A stretch of DNA of 64,000 nt from Serinibacter arcticus (GCF_004786095.1 NZ_RHPJ01000002.1:310001-374000), one strand, 5' to 3'. Positions 23,385-33,352 are shown, numbered from the stretch's first letter. The notes: a model not told the origin generated them from the sequence alone. Translations and numbers: made by a program.

Positions 23385-25163
23385 ATGTCGGTCACCCCCT
23401 CGGCGGACGCGGTCAGCGCCCCCACCCCCTCCAAGCACCGCGCAGGCGTCCTGCCCGTGATGCTCGCGCTGATGATGTCGATGTTCGTCTCGATGCTGGC
23501 GGCGACCGTGGTCAGCACGTCGCTGCCCGTGATCATCGCCGACCTCGGCGGCGACCAGTCGGCGTTCACCTGGGTCGTCACGGCCACGCTGCTGGCCACG
23601 ACGGTCAGCACGCCGATATGGGGCAAGCTCGCCGACCTGTTCAACCGCAAGCTGCTGCTCCAGCTCGCGCTGTCGCTGTTCGTGGTCGCGACGGCGATCG
23701 CCGGCTTCTCCACCACGACCGACATGCTCATCACGATGCGTGTGGTCCAGGGTCTCGGCGCCGGCGGTCTGGCGGCGCTCTCGCAGATCGTGATGGCCGA
23801 CGTCGTCTCGCCGCGCGAGCGCGGCCGCTACGCCGGGCTGTTCGGCGCGGCGATGGCGCTGGGCACCGTGGGTGGCCCGCTGCTCGGTGGCTTCCTCACC
23901 GACGCCCTCGGCTGGCGCTCGAACTTCTACGTGGCGATCCCGTTCGCCGTCGCCGCGCTGATCATGCTGCAGCGCTCGCTCCACCTGCCGCGCATGACGC
24001 ACTCCACCACGCGCATCGACTACCTCGGCATCGTCCTGATCAGCTCCGGCATCTCGCTGCTGCTGGTCTGGGTCTCGCTCGGCGGCTCGCAGTTCGCGTG
24101 GGCCTCGGCGTCCTCGTTCCTCATGGTGGGTGGGGCGCTCGCGATCCTCGTGCTCGCCGTGTGGTGGGAGCTGCGCGCCGCCGACCCGCTGCTGCCGCTG
24201 ACGATGTTCCGCAACCGCACCTTCACGCTCGCGGTGATCGCCTCGATCGCGACCGGTGTGGCGATGTTCGGCACGTCGGTCTACCTGGCGCAGTACATGC
24301 AGCTCGCTCGCGGCGCGACGCCGATGGAGTCGGGTGTCATGACGATCCCGATGATGGGCGGTCTGCTCCTGACGTCCACGATCGTCGGCACCGTGGTCAG
24401 CCGCACCGGCATCTGGAAGCGCTACGTGGTGACCGGCTCGATCCTCATGGTCGTCGGTCTGGCGCTGCTGTCGACGCTGCACTACGACACGCCGTTCTGG
24501 ATCGTCGGCGTCTCGATGGCCACGCTCGGCGCCGGTGTCGGGATGGTGATGCAGAACCTGGTGATCGTGACGCAGAACGCGGTCGAGACGCGGCACCTCG
24601 GCGTCGCCACTTCCGCCGTGACCTTCTTCCGCAGCCTGGGCGGCACGATCGGCGTCTCCGCGATGGGCTCGATCCTCGGATCGGTCGTCGCGTCGCAGAT
24701 CACGACGTCGGTCGGCGCGCTCGCACCCGCCGACCAGGCGACGGCGGCCGAGGTCCTCGGCGGCGGTGAGATCCCGAAGGTGGCCGAGCTGCCCGACGTG
24801 CTGCGCGTCGTCGTCGAGTCGGCCTACGGCATCGGCATCGGGCGCGTCTTCCTCGCGGCCCTGCCGCTCGCGATCGTCACCGTCGTCGCGGTGATCCTCC
24901 TGCCGAACGTCCCGCTGGGGACGCAGACCGGCGTCGAGAAGCGTGCGGCCGAGGCCGTCCTCGACGAGGACGACGACGCCCAGGTCGCCGTCGTCGTCGG
25001 GGCGCAGGACGCGCCGCGCGCCGGGCTCGACAGGGTGACCGCCGCCGACGTGCTCGAGGAGGCGGAGGACCTGACGATCGAGTCGGCCACCGCCGTCGCG
25101 GCCATGCCGGCCGTCGGATCGACGCGCGGGGCTGACGGCCCGCGCCGCGGTTCGGGAGAATGA
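23385..25163 (+). CDS. MFS multidrug efflux transporter (DHA2/EmrB-QacA type)
   Basis: A 592-residue transporter with 13-14 predicted TM helices. TVVSTSLPVIIADLGG is motif D1 of drug:H+ antiporters, GKLADLFNRKLLL motif A, and GAAMALGTVGGPLLGGFL motif C, diagnostic of antiporters. The last ~90 residues form an acidic cytoplasmic tail with EDDDAQV. AAGGA precedes ATG 23385. Together with the downstream MarR regulator and the paired operators, this is a self-regulated, substrate-induced export module of unknown drug range. Confidence 0.92.
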   Translation: MSVTPSADAVSAPTPSKHRAGVLPVMLALMMSMFVSMLAATVVSTSLPVIIADLGGDQSAFTWVVTATLLATTVSTPIWGKLADLFNRKLLLQLALSLFVVATAIAGFSTTTDMLITMRVVQGLGAGGLAALSQIVMADVVSPRERGRYAGLFGAAMALGTVGGPLLGGFLTDALGWRSNFYVAIPFAVAALIMLQRSLHLPRMTHSTTRIDYLGIVLISSGISLLLVWVSLGGSQFAWASASSFLMVGGALAILVLAVWWELRAADPLLPLTMFRNRTFTLAVIASIATGVAMFGTSVYLAQYMQLARGATPMESGVMTIPMMGGLLLTSTIVGTVVSRTGIWKRYVVTGSILMVVGLALLSTLHYDTPFWIVGVSMATLGAGVGMVMQNLVIVTQNAVETRHLGVATSAVTFFRSLGGTIGVSAMGSILGSVVASQITTSVGALAPADQATAAEVLGGGEIPKVAELPDVLRVVVESAYGIGIGRVFLAALPLAIVTVVAVILLPNVPLGTQTGVEKRAAEAVLDEDDDAQVAVVVGAQDAPRAGLDRVTAADVLEEAEDLTIESATAVAAMPAVGSTRGADGPRRGSGE

Positions 25164-25167
25164 CCCC

Positions 25168-25656
25168 ATGACCGACGCGACGCCGGCCCGCACGCCCCTG
25201 TCGGGCGACACGCTCGAGCGGCACGACGGCGCCGCCGTCGCCCTCGTGGAGGAGCAGGTCTCCGTGCTCTTCCAGCGGGCGAAGCTGCTGTGGCGCCGCG
25301 CGGCCGAGTCGATCCACCCCGACCTGCAGCCGGTCGGCTACCGGATGCTGAACTACCTGGTGCGGCGCGGGTCGATCAACGCGGGGGCGCTCGCGGACTG
25401 GCTCGACACGGACAAGAGCGTCGTCAGCCGGCAGGCCAAGGTCCTGACGGAGCTCGGGTTCATCACGATCGAGCCCGATCCGACCGACGGCCGCGGCCGG
25501 CTGCTGGTGGCGACGGCGCCCGCGTGCGAGCTCGTCGAGCGCACGCGCGAGTCGATGACGCAGACGCTGTTCGGGGGGCTGGGGGCGCTCGACGCCGACG
25601 AGGTCCAGCAGCTCGGCGACATGCTCACGCGGCTGAACGAGGCCGCGCGCCTCTGA
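25168..25656 (+). CDS. MarR-family transcriptional regulator
   Basis: A 162-residue winged-helix protein, 4 bp after the MFS stop and co-transcribed with it. INAGALADWLDTDKSVVSRQ is the recognition helix-turn-helix, KVLTELGFITIEPDPTDG-R the wing, and the flanking helices form the MarR dimer interface. It probably binds the two operators before the MFS gene and is released by a transported ligand. Confidence 0.92.
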   Translation: MTDATPARTPLSGDTLERHDGAAVALVEEQVSVLFQRAKLLWRRAAESIHPDLQPVGYRMLNYLVRRGSINAGALADWLDTDKSVVSRQAKVLTELGFITIEPDPTDGRGRLLVATAPACELVERTRESMTQTLFGGLGALDADEVQQLGDMLTRLNEAARL

Positions 25657-25677
25657 CGCCCGGCCGTAGGACGGATC

Positions 25678-25718
25678 ACGCCCTCCCACTGACGCTCACC
25701 GCGTCAACGGGAGGGCGT
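25678..25718 (+). terminator. Strong hairpin after the MarR gene
   Basis: A 10-bp perfect stem (25678-25687 with 25709-25718) contains an inner 6-bp stem (25690-25695 with 25701-25706) and a 5-nt loop. No U-tract follows, as is common for actinobacterial terminators. It ends the MFS-marR unit and insulates the pilus operon. Confidence 0.65.
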
Positions 25719-25910
25719 CGTCGTTCCGGGCACCGAACCTTCGGTAACGGTTTGGTTAAGCCTTGCAGACTCACGTGTCTTTGTGTTCGGACGCTTGTAT
25801 CGTCATGCCGACATCACGCTCTACAACAATAGAGGCTGGTTATGCCGGTCGTCTGGCGGGGCGTGTCGGCCCACCACAGAGGTGGGGACGACGAGGGGCA
25901 GCGCCACCGC
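25719..25910 (+). promoter_or_regulatory. AT-richer regulatory region before the pilus operon
   Basis: This 190-bp stretch is clearly less GC-rich than its surroundings. It holds a 14-bp palindrome (25732-25745, arms ACCGAA/TTCGGT), TTGCAG and TTGTAT -35-like hexamers and a TACAACAATAG segment that could supply the -10. No known riboswitch consensus is recognised. Its position suggests the pilus promoter and at least one regulator site. Confidence 0.45.
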
Positions 25911-28900
25911 ATGACCACGACCGCACCGCGCTCACGCCTGCGCACCGAGCGTCGGCGACGCCGGTGGCGGTCGCTGCTGGTCGCGGTGATGTCGCTCGTG
26001 CTGGTGGCCACGGCGGGGCCGGCGCTGGCCCTGCGCTTCACGGACGTGACGTCGACGGGCACCCAGCCGTTCCCCGCTGTGACGACGACGACCGCGAGCG
26101 GCACCTCCGTCGCCGCCCCGAACCTCGCCACCTGGTCCAGCGCTCCCGCATCGGCAGCCACGGGCACGGCTGTGTGGCCCTGGACAGGATCGGCGACAGC
26201 GGCCCAGTTCGGTGGTGATCTCCCTGCGGCGCCGGTGGCGCGCACCTTCGTCGCCGCCCCGACCGGGTGCACCCTGACCCTGGGCGTCACCGTGTGTCAG
26301 AACGCCGGCACCGTCACGCTCAACTTCGGACGTCCTGTCACCGATCCGGACCTCTTCGTCGCGGGTCTGGGGGAGTCCAACCTCCTCGGCGTCCAGTCGT
26401 CCGCGCGCCTGAGCATCGTCGGAGCCACCCAGGGCACAGCCGCGACGACGGTCACGTTCTCGAACCTCGTGAGCAACAACGCAGCCACCTCGTCCGGTGT
26501 GGCGACAGGAGCGGCGACGCTTCAGCTGACCGATGCCGGCAGACGGCTTGAGTCGACGTCGCTCCGCTCCGGTCCGCAGTGCAACGGCGGGACCTCGATC
26601 CTGGTAGACCGCTCGGGTTGTGGGCGCGTCCGGCTCTCGGGGACGTTCACCAGCGTCACGTTCTCCCTGTCCCTGAACGTGAATGCGCCGGTGCTGGGTC
26701 TGGGAGTCGCCCCCTCCGACACGTTCCACCTCTACGCCGCCCTGCAGGACCAGCCCGTACCCACGGCCACGTCGGTCACCCAGACCACGGCACCCGGGGT
26801 TCCGGTGTCGATACCTCTGACACCTCGGGTCACCGCGGCGCCGGGTCTCACCCTCGGAGCGCCCGTGCTGGTGGCGTCGGCGGGGTGGGACGTGGCCGGG
26901 AACGGCGCCTCGGCCACCCTGCCTGGCGCGGGCGCTGCGGCGATGGGGACGAACGGAGTGCTGACGTTCACCCCCGACCCGGGCTTCGTCGGGCTCCTGC
27001 CGCCGCTGACCTATCAGGTGCGGGACTCCGCCGAGAGCACCGCCTCGGCCCCGGTCAACCTCTCGGTGACCGGCTCCGGTGCTGCGTTCGCCTGCTCCAC
27101 GACGGTCTACCAGCTCGCGCCGACGGGGGAGGTGCGCGGTGTCGCGACGAGCGCGGTCGGCAACCAGGCGACCGTGACCTCCGCCCCGGTCCTCCCTCCC
27201 CTGGCCGGCACGACCCTGGCCAACGCGCTGGGGATCGGCACCGGGGGTGCGACATTGACCTACCTCGCCACGCGCGACGGGGCCACGGTCGCCACGCGGT
27301 ACGACGTGGGTTCCGGAACCTACACCCACGTCCCGGTCACGGCTCCCGCATCGCGCGTCGCCGGCGCCGTCAGCCCGGTGACGGGCAACTTCTACTACGG
27401 CGGCGTCGCGGCGGGCGCCGCGATCTACATGTTCAACCCCACCTCGGGTCAGAGCTTCCAGGTGGGGACGTCCCCGGGATCGGGCACCGGGAACGGTGAC
27501 TACGCCTTCACGTCGGCCGGCGATCTGCACATCCTCAGCGACAACGTCGTGACCGTCGTCCGGGCCGCCAACCTGCCGACGAGCGCCGGGACGGCCCCGC
27601 TGACCGGCACGGTCGTCTCGAGCGGGTCCTTCCTCGCCGGCAACGGCATCGGGTTCGGCCCCGACGGCTTCATGTACGTCAACAACACGGGTGACGCCGG
27701 TGTCAGCTCCACGCTGCAGCGGGTCGACCCGGTCACCGGTGCGCTCGCCGGCACCCTGACCACCCCGAACCGGACGACCCAGTCGACGTTCGCCGGGATC
27801 GACCTCGGCAGCTGCGCCCCCACCGCCAGCATCCGGCTCGAGAAGAACGTGACCGCACGGGTGCTCCCCACCGATCAGTTCGCGCTCTCCCTGGGCCTCG
27901 ACGCCGCGGGCACGGGTGCTCTGACGGCCACCACCACGGGGACGGCGACCGGCGTGCAGTCCGCCGTCGCCGGACCCCGGATCGGGCAGATCGGTCGGAC
28001 CTACTTCTTCTCCGAGACGGGAGGGGGCACCCCCACGGCCAACCTCGCGTCCTACCGGCCGAGCTGGCGCTGCACCAACGGCGGGACCGGTGCGATCCTC
28101 ACCACCGGGACAGGTACCTCCGGGTCGTACACGTTCACTGCTGTGAGCCCGCTCACGGTCGTGTGCACCTTCGTCAACGACACCGGCCCGCTCCTGCAGG
28201 TCGCCAAGTCCGCGTCATCACCGACCTTCACCCCCGGACAGGCCGCGAGCTACGCCGTCACCGTGACCAACACCGGCCAGTCGGCCACGACGGCGGGGAC
28301 GCCGATCGTCGTGTCCGACCGCCTGCCCACGGGGGTCACGTTCACCGGCGCGGCCGGCACGGGCTGGTCCTGCACCGGGACGGCCACTCTGACCTGCTCG
28401 TACGCGCCCACCCTGGCCGCCGGGGCGTCGACCACGCTGACGCTGAACGTCACGCCCACCACGGCGGCCGTCACCGGGAGCAACACCGTGTCGGTCTCCG
28501 GCGGCGGCGACGTCACGTGCCCGACGGCCGGCCGCTGCACCGCGACCGTCACGGTCGCCGTCGCCTCGGCCCCGGGCTCGGGGCGGCCGTTGCAGTGCCA
28601 CACCCTGTGGGGGGTGGCCCCGGGTGCGACGACGTCGACACCGCCCGGCAACCAGGTCGTCACGCTCGACACCACCACGGGGCTGGCCACGCGCTACACC
28701 ACGTCCGCCGTGACCGCGACGAGCACCGATGCCGCCAACCTCTCCGCCCTCGCGATCGATCCTCGGTCGGGGCGACTCTTCGCGGTCGACAACGCCACGC
28801 TCGCCCTGCGCACCCTCGCCCCCGGAGCCACCACCTGGGCCGGGACGGGCGTCACGGTGCCGGGGACTGCCGGCACCAACGCGATCGCGCGAGCCGCGAT

Positions 28901-31622
28901 GGACGGCGGCGGGTTCCTCTACCTCGGCGGCGCGGCGAGCGGTCCGCTCCTGCGGTACGAGATCGCTCCGACCGGTGCGGTGATCACCGCGACGCCGTCG
29001 TCCGTCGCGGTGACGGGCGTCGCGGCGGGGCTGACGAGCGGCGACGTCGCCATCGCCCCGGACGGCACCTTCTACCTGGCCGCGACCCCGACGGCGGGCG
29101 GTGCCACCTCCCTCTACCGGCTCACTCCCAGTGCCCCGGCGGGCGCCACGATGAGTACCGCGACCGCGGCCACGGCCGCGCTGGTCCCCACGTCGCAGGC
29201 CGTCCCGAACGCGAGCGAGCTCGGCGGCCTCGCCTTCCTGGACGCCGTGCTCCTCGGTAACGGCGCAGCCGCGACGGGCGCGCTCTTCCGGGTGAACCTG
29301 ACGGCTCCCGGACCCACCGGGACGTGGCCGGCGACCGGGGGGACGACGGCGATCGGCGCTCCCGGCGTCGGGCTGTCCGACCTCGCGGCGTGCGCCGGGA
29401 CGGCCACGTTCCGCCTCGCCAAGAACGCCACGAACGGCACGGGCACGTTCGCCTTCACGGGGCTGACGAACGTCGCCGACAACGTCGGTACGCCCGTCGC
29501 CACGGACACGATCACCACCGCGACGGCGGGCTCCCCGGCGCTCTCCCCGGCCACCCACATCGCGACCCGGCTCGGCACCGCGATCACCGCAGCCGAGACG
29601 GTGCCGACCGGGTGGACCGCGACCGAGGCGTCGGGCGTCTGCACCGACGCGAACGCCGCGAGCACCGGCAACCCCGCCACCTTCGGGTCGATCACGGCCG
29701 CCGGGGCCCTGAGCGTCCCCGGGGTCAACGTCCGCCCCGGCGCCGCGATCGTCTGCACCGTCACCAACACCCGGCCGCCCGTGCTCGCGACGACGAAGTC
29801 GCTGACGCTGGTCAACGGGACCGCCGCCGTCGGGGGCCAGAACGTCGTCCCCGGTGACGTGCTGACCTACACGGTCTCGGTGACGAACACCGGTGGCGGC
29901 GCCGGCGCGACGGTCGTGACGGAGACGGTGCCGGCCGGAACCACCTACACCGGCACCGCACCGCAGGGGTGGAGCTGCGCTGCCGGGGCCGCCGCGGGCG
30001 CCACGTGCACCCAGTCGATCCCCGTCGCCGCCGGGGCGTCGGTCAGCCGGACCTTCACGGTCACGGTGGGCAGCACGGCGGGCGTCGCCACGCCCCCGAC
30101 GTCGATCGTCAACACCGTCACCACCTCGGTCGGCGCGTGCACCACGTGCACCGTCACGACGGCGCTCGCCCCGCTTCTCCCCGTCGTCAAGACCGTCGCG
30201 ACGCAGGGTCGCCCGGCCCAGCCCGCGGGCGCCGTCGTCGCCTACACCCTGACCCTCACGAACGCGGGTGCCTCGCGCGGCTACCTGGACCACGAGGACG
30301 TCCTGACCGGCGTGCTGGACGACGCCGTGTGGCCGACCGGCCCCGGTGGCGCCCCCCTCCAGCCGACCGTCGCACCGAGCGGCTCCGTGACCGCCGTGTT
30401 CGTGCCCGGAACGCAGCGCATCACCCTCGCGGGCACGATTCCCGCGGGCCAGACCGTGACCGTGACGTACGCGGTGCAGGTCAAGGAGTGGGCGGCGATC
30501 GTGGCCGGGAGCTCCGACGCGGTGCTCCGCAACGCGGTCGTCCGCCCGGGCGCCACGCCGCCCGCCGCGTGCGCGGCCGGGTCCACCACCTGCACCACGA
30601 CGCCGCTGGCGAGCTACGCGCTGACGAAGACCGCCACGCCCGGCCCGACCACCCAGGTGGACCCCGGTGGGACGGTGACCGCGAGCGTGGCCGTCGTCAG
30701 CCACCCCCGCAGCACCGGCCCCGTGACCGGCGTCCAGATCGTCGACAACCTCACCGAGGTGCTCGACGACGCCGCGTTCGTGCCCGGATCGGCCGTGCTG
30801 ACCGTGAGCGGCGTGGCCACGACGCTGCCCGGCCTGGCGCCGACGTTCAGCGCGGTGACGCAGCAGTGGACGCTGACCTCGCCCGCGTTCGACCTGCCGG
30901 CCACCGCGACGGCGACCCTCACGTACGCCGTCGCCGTGGGGCCGAACGCGTGGTTCGGGCAGCTGCGGAACGTCGCAGGGGCGACGGGTGGCATCCCGCC
31001 GGCGACCTGCCCCGTCGTGACCGGGCCGCAGGCCCCGATCGGCGTCGTCGCCCCCGCGTGCCAGACCGTCCACCAGGTGTCCGGGTTGATCGAGCTGCAG
31101 AAGACGGGCCTCGACGGCGCCGGGACGACCGTCCCGATGGCCGGGTCGAGCTTCGCGATCCACGCCGTTCTCCCCGGCCCGGGCGGTCCGATCCTCGGAC
31201 CGGTCGAGGCCGCCGTCGTCCCGACCGCCGTGCCGGGGCAGACCGGACGGTTCACCGTGCCGCGCATCCCGATCGGGACGCACTACCTGGTGGAGACGGC
31301 GGCGCCGGACGGCTACTCGCTCCTCGCGCAGCCGGTGCTGATCGAGGTGACGGCCGGGCGCACCGTGGTCGTCGCCGCCGCCGAGTCGCCCACCGTGACC
31401 GTGACGAACCCTGCGTCCCCCGCGTTCCCGCTCGTCACGGTGCGCGACGTGCCGCGGTTCGCCATTCCCGAGGCGGGAGGGACGGGCGTCTCGCCGTTCC
31501 GCGCCATCGGCCTGGGCCTGGTCGGAGCCGCTCTCGCGCTCCTGGGCCTCCTCGACCTCCGGCGTCGTGCCGGATCAGCGACCCTCCGCCCCGAGAGGAG
31601 GGCCGCCGCGCCGCCCGGGTGA
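25911..31622 (+). CDS. Large multidomain surface protein, predicted pilus tip adhesin
   Basis: 1903 residues from ATG 25911; an ATG at 25842 would add 23 residues ahead of the signal peptide. RTERRRRRWRSLLVAVMSL with cleavage after ALA gives a Sec signal. Rough order: beta-rich N-domain (~45-380), propeller-like module 1 with VSPVTGNFYYGG (~385-630), prealbumin-like domain (~640-758), DUF11 with VTVTNTG and LPTGVTF (~760-885), propeller-like module 2 (~890-1160), prealbumin-like 2, DUF11 number 2 (~1293-1421), two isopeptide-type domains, and a SpaA domain (~1723-1843) with E-box YLVETAAPDGY. The C-terminus has IPEAGGTG instead of LPxTG, then a TM helix and Arg-rich tail. It is first in the pilin-sortase operon. 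Ligand unknown. Confidence 0.82.
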   Translation: MTTTAPRSRLRTERRRRRWRSLLVAVMSLVLVATAGPALALRFTDVTSTGTQPFPAVTTTTASGTSVAAPNLATWSSAPASAATGTAVWPWTGSATAAQFGGDLPAAPVARTFVAAPTGCTLTLGVTVCQNAGTVTLNFGRPVTDPDLFVAGLGESNLLGVQSSARLSIVGATQGTAATTVTFSNLVSNNAATSSGVATGAATLQLTDAGRRLESTSLRSGPQCNGGTSILVDRSGCGRVRLSGTFTSVTFSLSLNVNAPVLGLGVAPSDTFHLYAALQDQPVPTATSVTQTTAPGVPVSIPLTPRVTAAPGLTLGAPVLVASAGWDVAGNGASATLPGAGAAAMGTNGVLTFTPDPGFVGLLPPLTYQVRDSAESTASAPVNLSVTGSGAAFACSTTVYQLAPTGEVRGVATSAVGNQATVTSAPVLPPLAGTTLANALGIGTGGATLTYLATRDGATVATRYDVGSGTYTHVPVTAPASRVAGAVSPVTGNFYYGGVAAGAAIYMFNPTSGQSFQVGTSPGSGTGNGDYAFTSAGDLHILSDNVVTVVRAANLPTSAGTAPLTGTVVSSGSFLAGNGIGFGPDGFMYVNNTGDAGVSSTLQRVDPVTGALAGTLTTPNRTTQSTFAGIDLGSCAPTASIRLEKNVTARVLPTDQFALSLGLDAAGTGALTATTTGTATGVQSAVAGPRIGQIGRTYFFSETGGGTPTANLASYRPSWRCTNGGTGAILTTGTGTSGSYTFTAVSPLTVVCTFVNDTGPLLQVAKSASSPTFTPGQAASYAVTVTNTGQSATTAGTPIVVSDRLPTGVTFTGAAGTGWSCTGTATLTCSYAPTLAAGASTTLTLNVTPTTAAVTGSNTVSVSGGGDVTCPTAGRCTATVTVAVASAPGSGRPLQCHTLWGVAPGATTSTPPGNQVVTLDTTTGLATRYTTSAVTATSTDAANLSALAIDPRSGRLFAVDNATLALRTLAPGATTWAGTGVTVPGTAGTNAIARAAMDGGGFLYLGGAASGPLLRYEIAPTGAVITATPSSVAVTGVAAGLTSGDVAIAPDGTFYLAATPTAGGATSLYRLTPSAPAGATMSTATAATAALVPTSQAVPNASELGGLAFLDAVLLGNGAAATGALFRVNLTAPGPTGTWPATGGTTAIGAPGVGLSDLAACAGTATFRLAKNATNGTGTFAFTGLTNVADNVGTPVATDTITTATAGSPALSPATHIATRLGTAITAAETVPTGWTATEASGVCTDANAASTGNPATFGSITAAGALSVPGVNVRPGAAIVCTVTNTRPPVLATTKSLTLVNGTAAVGGQNVVPGDVLTYTVSVTNTGGGAGATVVTETVPAGTTYTGTAPQGWSCAAGAAAGATCTQSIPVAAGASVSRTFTVTVGSTAGVATPPTSIVNTVTTSVGACTTCTVTTALAPLLPVVKTVATQGRPAQPAGAVVAYTLTLTNAGASRGYLDHEDVLTGVLDDAVWPTGPGGAPLQPTVAPSGSVTAVFVPGTQRITLAGTIPAGQTVTVTYAVQVKEWAAIVAGSSDAVLRNAVVRPGATPPAACAAGSTTCTTTPLASYALTKTATPGPTTQVDPGGTVTASVAVVSHPRSTGPVTGVQIVDNLTEVLDDAAFVPGSAVLTVSGVATTLPGLAPTFSAVTQQWTLTSPAFDLPATATATLTYAVAVGPNAWFGQLRNVAGATGGIPPATCPVVTGPQAPIGVVAPACQTVHQVSGLIELQKTGLDGAGTTVPMAGSSFAIHAVLPGPGGPILGPVEAAVVPTAVPGQTGRFTVPRIPIGTHYLVETAAPDGYSLLAQPVLIEVTAGRTVVVAAAESPTVTVTNPASPAFPLVTVRDVPRFAIPEAGGTGVSPFRAIGLGLVGAALALLGLLDLRRRAGSATLRPERRAAAPPG

Positions 31623-31639
31623 TCGACGCCGGGCCGCCC

Positions 31640-31663
31640 CGGTCGTCCGACGCCGGACGACCG
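31640..31663 (+). terminator. Hairpin between adhesin and pilin genes
   Basis: A perfect 10-bp stem (31640-31649 with 31654-31663) and 4-nt loop begin 18 bp after the adhesin stop. With no U-tract it may be a partial terminator or an RNA-processing site that lets the pilin be expressed at a different level from the tip protein. Confidence 0.5.
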
Positions 31664-31726
31664 CACCAACCAGCACCGCCAGCACTCCCTCTCTTCCTCG
31701 CTCCACCCTGACCAAGGAGTTCGCTC

Positions 31727-33265
31727 ATGACCAGCTCGACCAGGATGCGCACCGGGCGCCTCACCGCCGCCGGCATCGTCGGGGCGGTGATGCTCGCCGT
31801 CGGGGTGGGCACCGCTGCCGCCGCACCCGTCATCGACCCCGACGCCACGGGATCCCTCACCGTGCACAAGTTCGAGGCCCCAGCGACCCCGCTCACCGGC
31901 CTCCCGAGCGACGGTTCGGAGATCACCGACCCGATCGACGCCGACCCGCTCGCCGGCGCCGAGTTCACCGTCTACGAGGTCACGGGTCTCGACCTCGCCA
32001 CCAACGACGGTTGGGAGGACGCCGCCGAGCTGCAGGAGTCGTTCAACCCCGCGACCGTGCTGCCCGGCGCCGTGCCCGCCACCGTCGGCGGCTACACGCT
32101 GGCGGAGATCGACGACGTCATCACCGACGCCGACGGTGAGGCGCTGTTCGACGACCTCGACATCGCGCTCTACCTCGTGGTCGAGTCGTCGACACCGGCC
32201 GGATTCACCCCGGTGCCGTCGTTCATGGTGACCGTGCCGCTCACGCTCGACGACGAGTGGGTGTACGACGTCCACGTCTACCCCAAGAACCCGGGCTTCA
32301 CGGCCTCCAAGGTCGTGACCGACGTGATCGACCAGGACCTCACGACGGTCGGCGACCAGGTGCTCTACACGATCACCGGCGACATCCCGGCGCAGGGCCT
32401 CGACGCCTACCGCGTGGTGGACACGCTCGGCGCGGCGCTGACGTACGTGCCCGACGCGACCCAGTCCGACCTCACGGTCGCCGTGACGGGTTCGACCGCC
32501 TCGACGCTCGCTCTCACGACGGGCTACACGGTCACGGTCACCGGGCAGACCATCCAGGTCGACCTCACCGCGGCGGGTCTGACCACCCTCGCGGCGGCGA
32601 AGACGGCCGACGCGACGGCGCAGGTCGTCGTCACCCTGATCGTGACGGTCAACGGCGTCGGTGAGATCTCCAACGTCGCATCCGTGTACCCGAGCCAGGC
32701 GGCCATCATCAACGGCCTCCCGACCGTCACGCCGGCGGTCGAGTCCAAGTGGGGCAGCGTCACGATCGAGAAGAGCTCGAGCGACGCGTCGATCACCGCC
32801 CTGGCCGGCGCGACCTTCGAGGTCTACTACACGACGGCCGCCAGCTGGAACGGCGTGCCCGGCGAGGGTGGGGCCGTGCAGGTGACCGTGGGGACCGAGA
32901 CCACGTTCCCCACGGCGGCCGACGGCAGCGTGACCGTGGGTCCGCTGCGCTACAGCGACTTCGCGAACGGCATCGAGGTCGTCGCAGGCTCGCCCGAGTT
33001 CCGCTACTACTGGCTCCGCGAGGTCGTGGCGCTGGCGGACCACGAGCTGCTCGCCCAGCCGGTCGGCTTCACCATCGAGGACGAGGACGAGACCACGGCG
33101 GTACCGACCGACACGGTCTCGGAGATCGTCAACGTGCCCAGCAACGCCGGGTTCGAGCTGCCGTTCACCGGTGGCATGGGGACCGTGTGGTTCACGGTCG
33201 CCGGTGTGCTGCTGATCGGTGGCGCGACGCTGCTGCTGGTGCGCCAGCGCCGCTCGCGCGCCTGA
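31727..33265 (+). CDS. SpaH/EbpB-type LPXTG major pilin
   Basis: A 512-residue backbone pilin. The signal peptide ends near AAAAPVID. The pilin motif VYPKNPGF places the crosslinking Lys at residue 187. An isopeptide-type middle domain starts KVVTDVIDQDLTTVGDQV, and a C-terminal Cna-B/SpaA-like domain has the E-box YYWLREVVALADHELL with Glu432. The sorting signal is LPFTG (478-482), then a TM helix and QRRSRA tail. Class C sortase joins Lys187 of one subunit to the LPFT Thr of the next, giving a covalent fibre. AAGGAG precedes the ATG. Confidence 0.95.
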   Translation: MTSSTRMRTGRLTAAGIVGAVMLAVGVGTAAAAPVIDPDATGSLTVHKFEAPATPLTGLPSDGSEITDPIDADPLAGAEFTVYEVTGLDLATNDGWEDAAELQESFNPATVLPGAVPATVGGYTLAEIDDVITDADGEALFDDLDIALYLVVESSTPAGFTPVPSFMVTVPLTLDDEWVYDVHVYPKNPGFTASKVVTDVIDQDLTTVGDQVLYTITGDIPAQGLDAYRVVDTLGAALTYVPDATQSDLTVAVTGSTASTLALTTGYTVTVTGQTIQVDLTAAGLTTLAAAKTADATAQVVVTLIVTVNGVGEISNVASVYPSQAAIINGLPTVTPAVESKWGSVTIEKSSSDASITALAGATFEVYYTTAASWNGVPGEGGAVQVTVGTETTFPTAADGSVTVGPLRYSDFANGIEVVAGSPEFRYYWLREVVALADHELLAQPVGFTIEDEDETTAVPTDTVSEIVNVPSNAGFELPFTGGMGTVWFTVAGVLLIGGATLLLVRQRRSRA

Positions 33266-33269
33266 GGTG

Positions 33270-33313
33270 GATCGCCGCCGGCGGGGCGCTCGCGCGTCCC
33301 GCCGGCGGCGATC
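33270..33313 (+). terminator. 16-bp perfect hairpin after the pilin gene
   Basis: The arms 33270-33285 and 33298-33313 are exact inverted copies with a 12-nt loop, starting 5 bp after the pilin stop. The lack of a U-run is usual for actinobacteria. It would stabilise the pilin mRNA and reduce read-through into the sortase gene, fitting the need for many more pilins than sortases. Confidence 0.7.
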
Positions 33314-33332
33314 GCCGTCCCGTCCGATCTGT

Positions 33333-33352
33333 CTGACCTGACCTGACCTGAC
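33333..33352 (+). repeat. Four tandem CTGAC units before the sortase gene
   Basis: A 5-bp repeat occurs four times in the leader, 20 bp before the sortase start. Copy-number change here would shift promoter or leader spacing but not the reading frame. Confidence 0.6.

Noticed and set aside
25719-25840. c-di-GMP or other riboswitch before the pilus operon
   Set aside because: The region is AT-richer and has a palindrome, but I could not match any known riboswitch consensus.
28218-31283. A 1021-codon antisense frame across the adhesin gene
   Set aside because: Amino-acid composition is Arg/Gly/Asp noise typical of GC-rich complementary frames, and the plus strand encodes recognisable DUF11 and SpaA domains.
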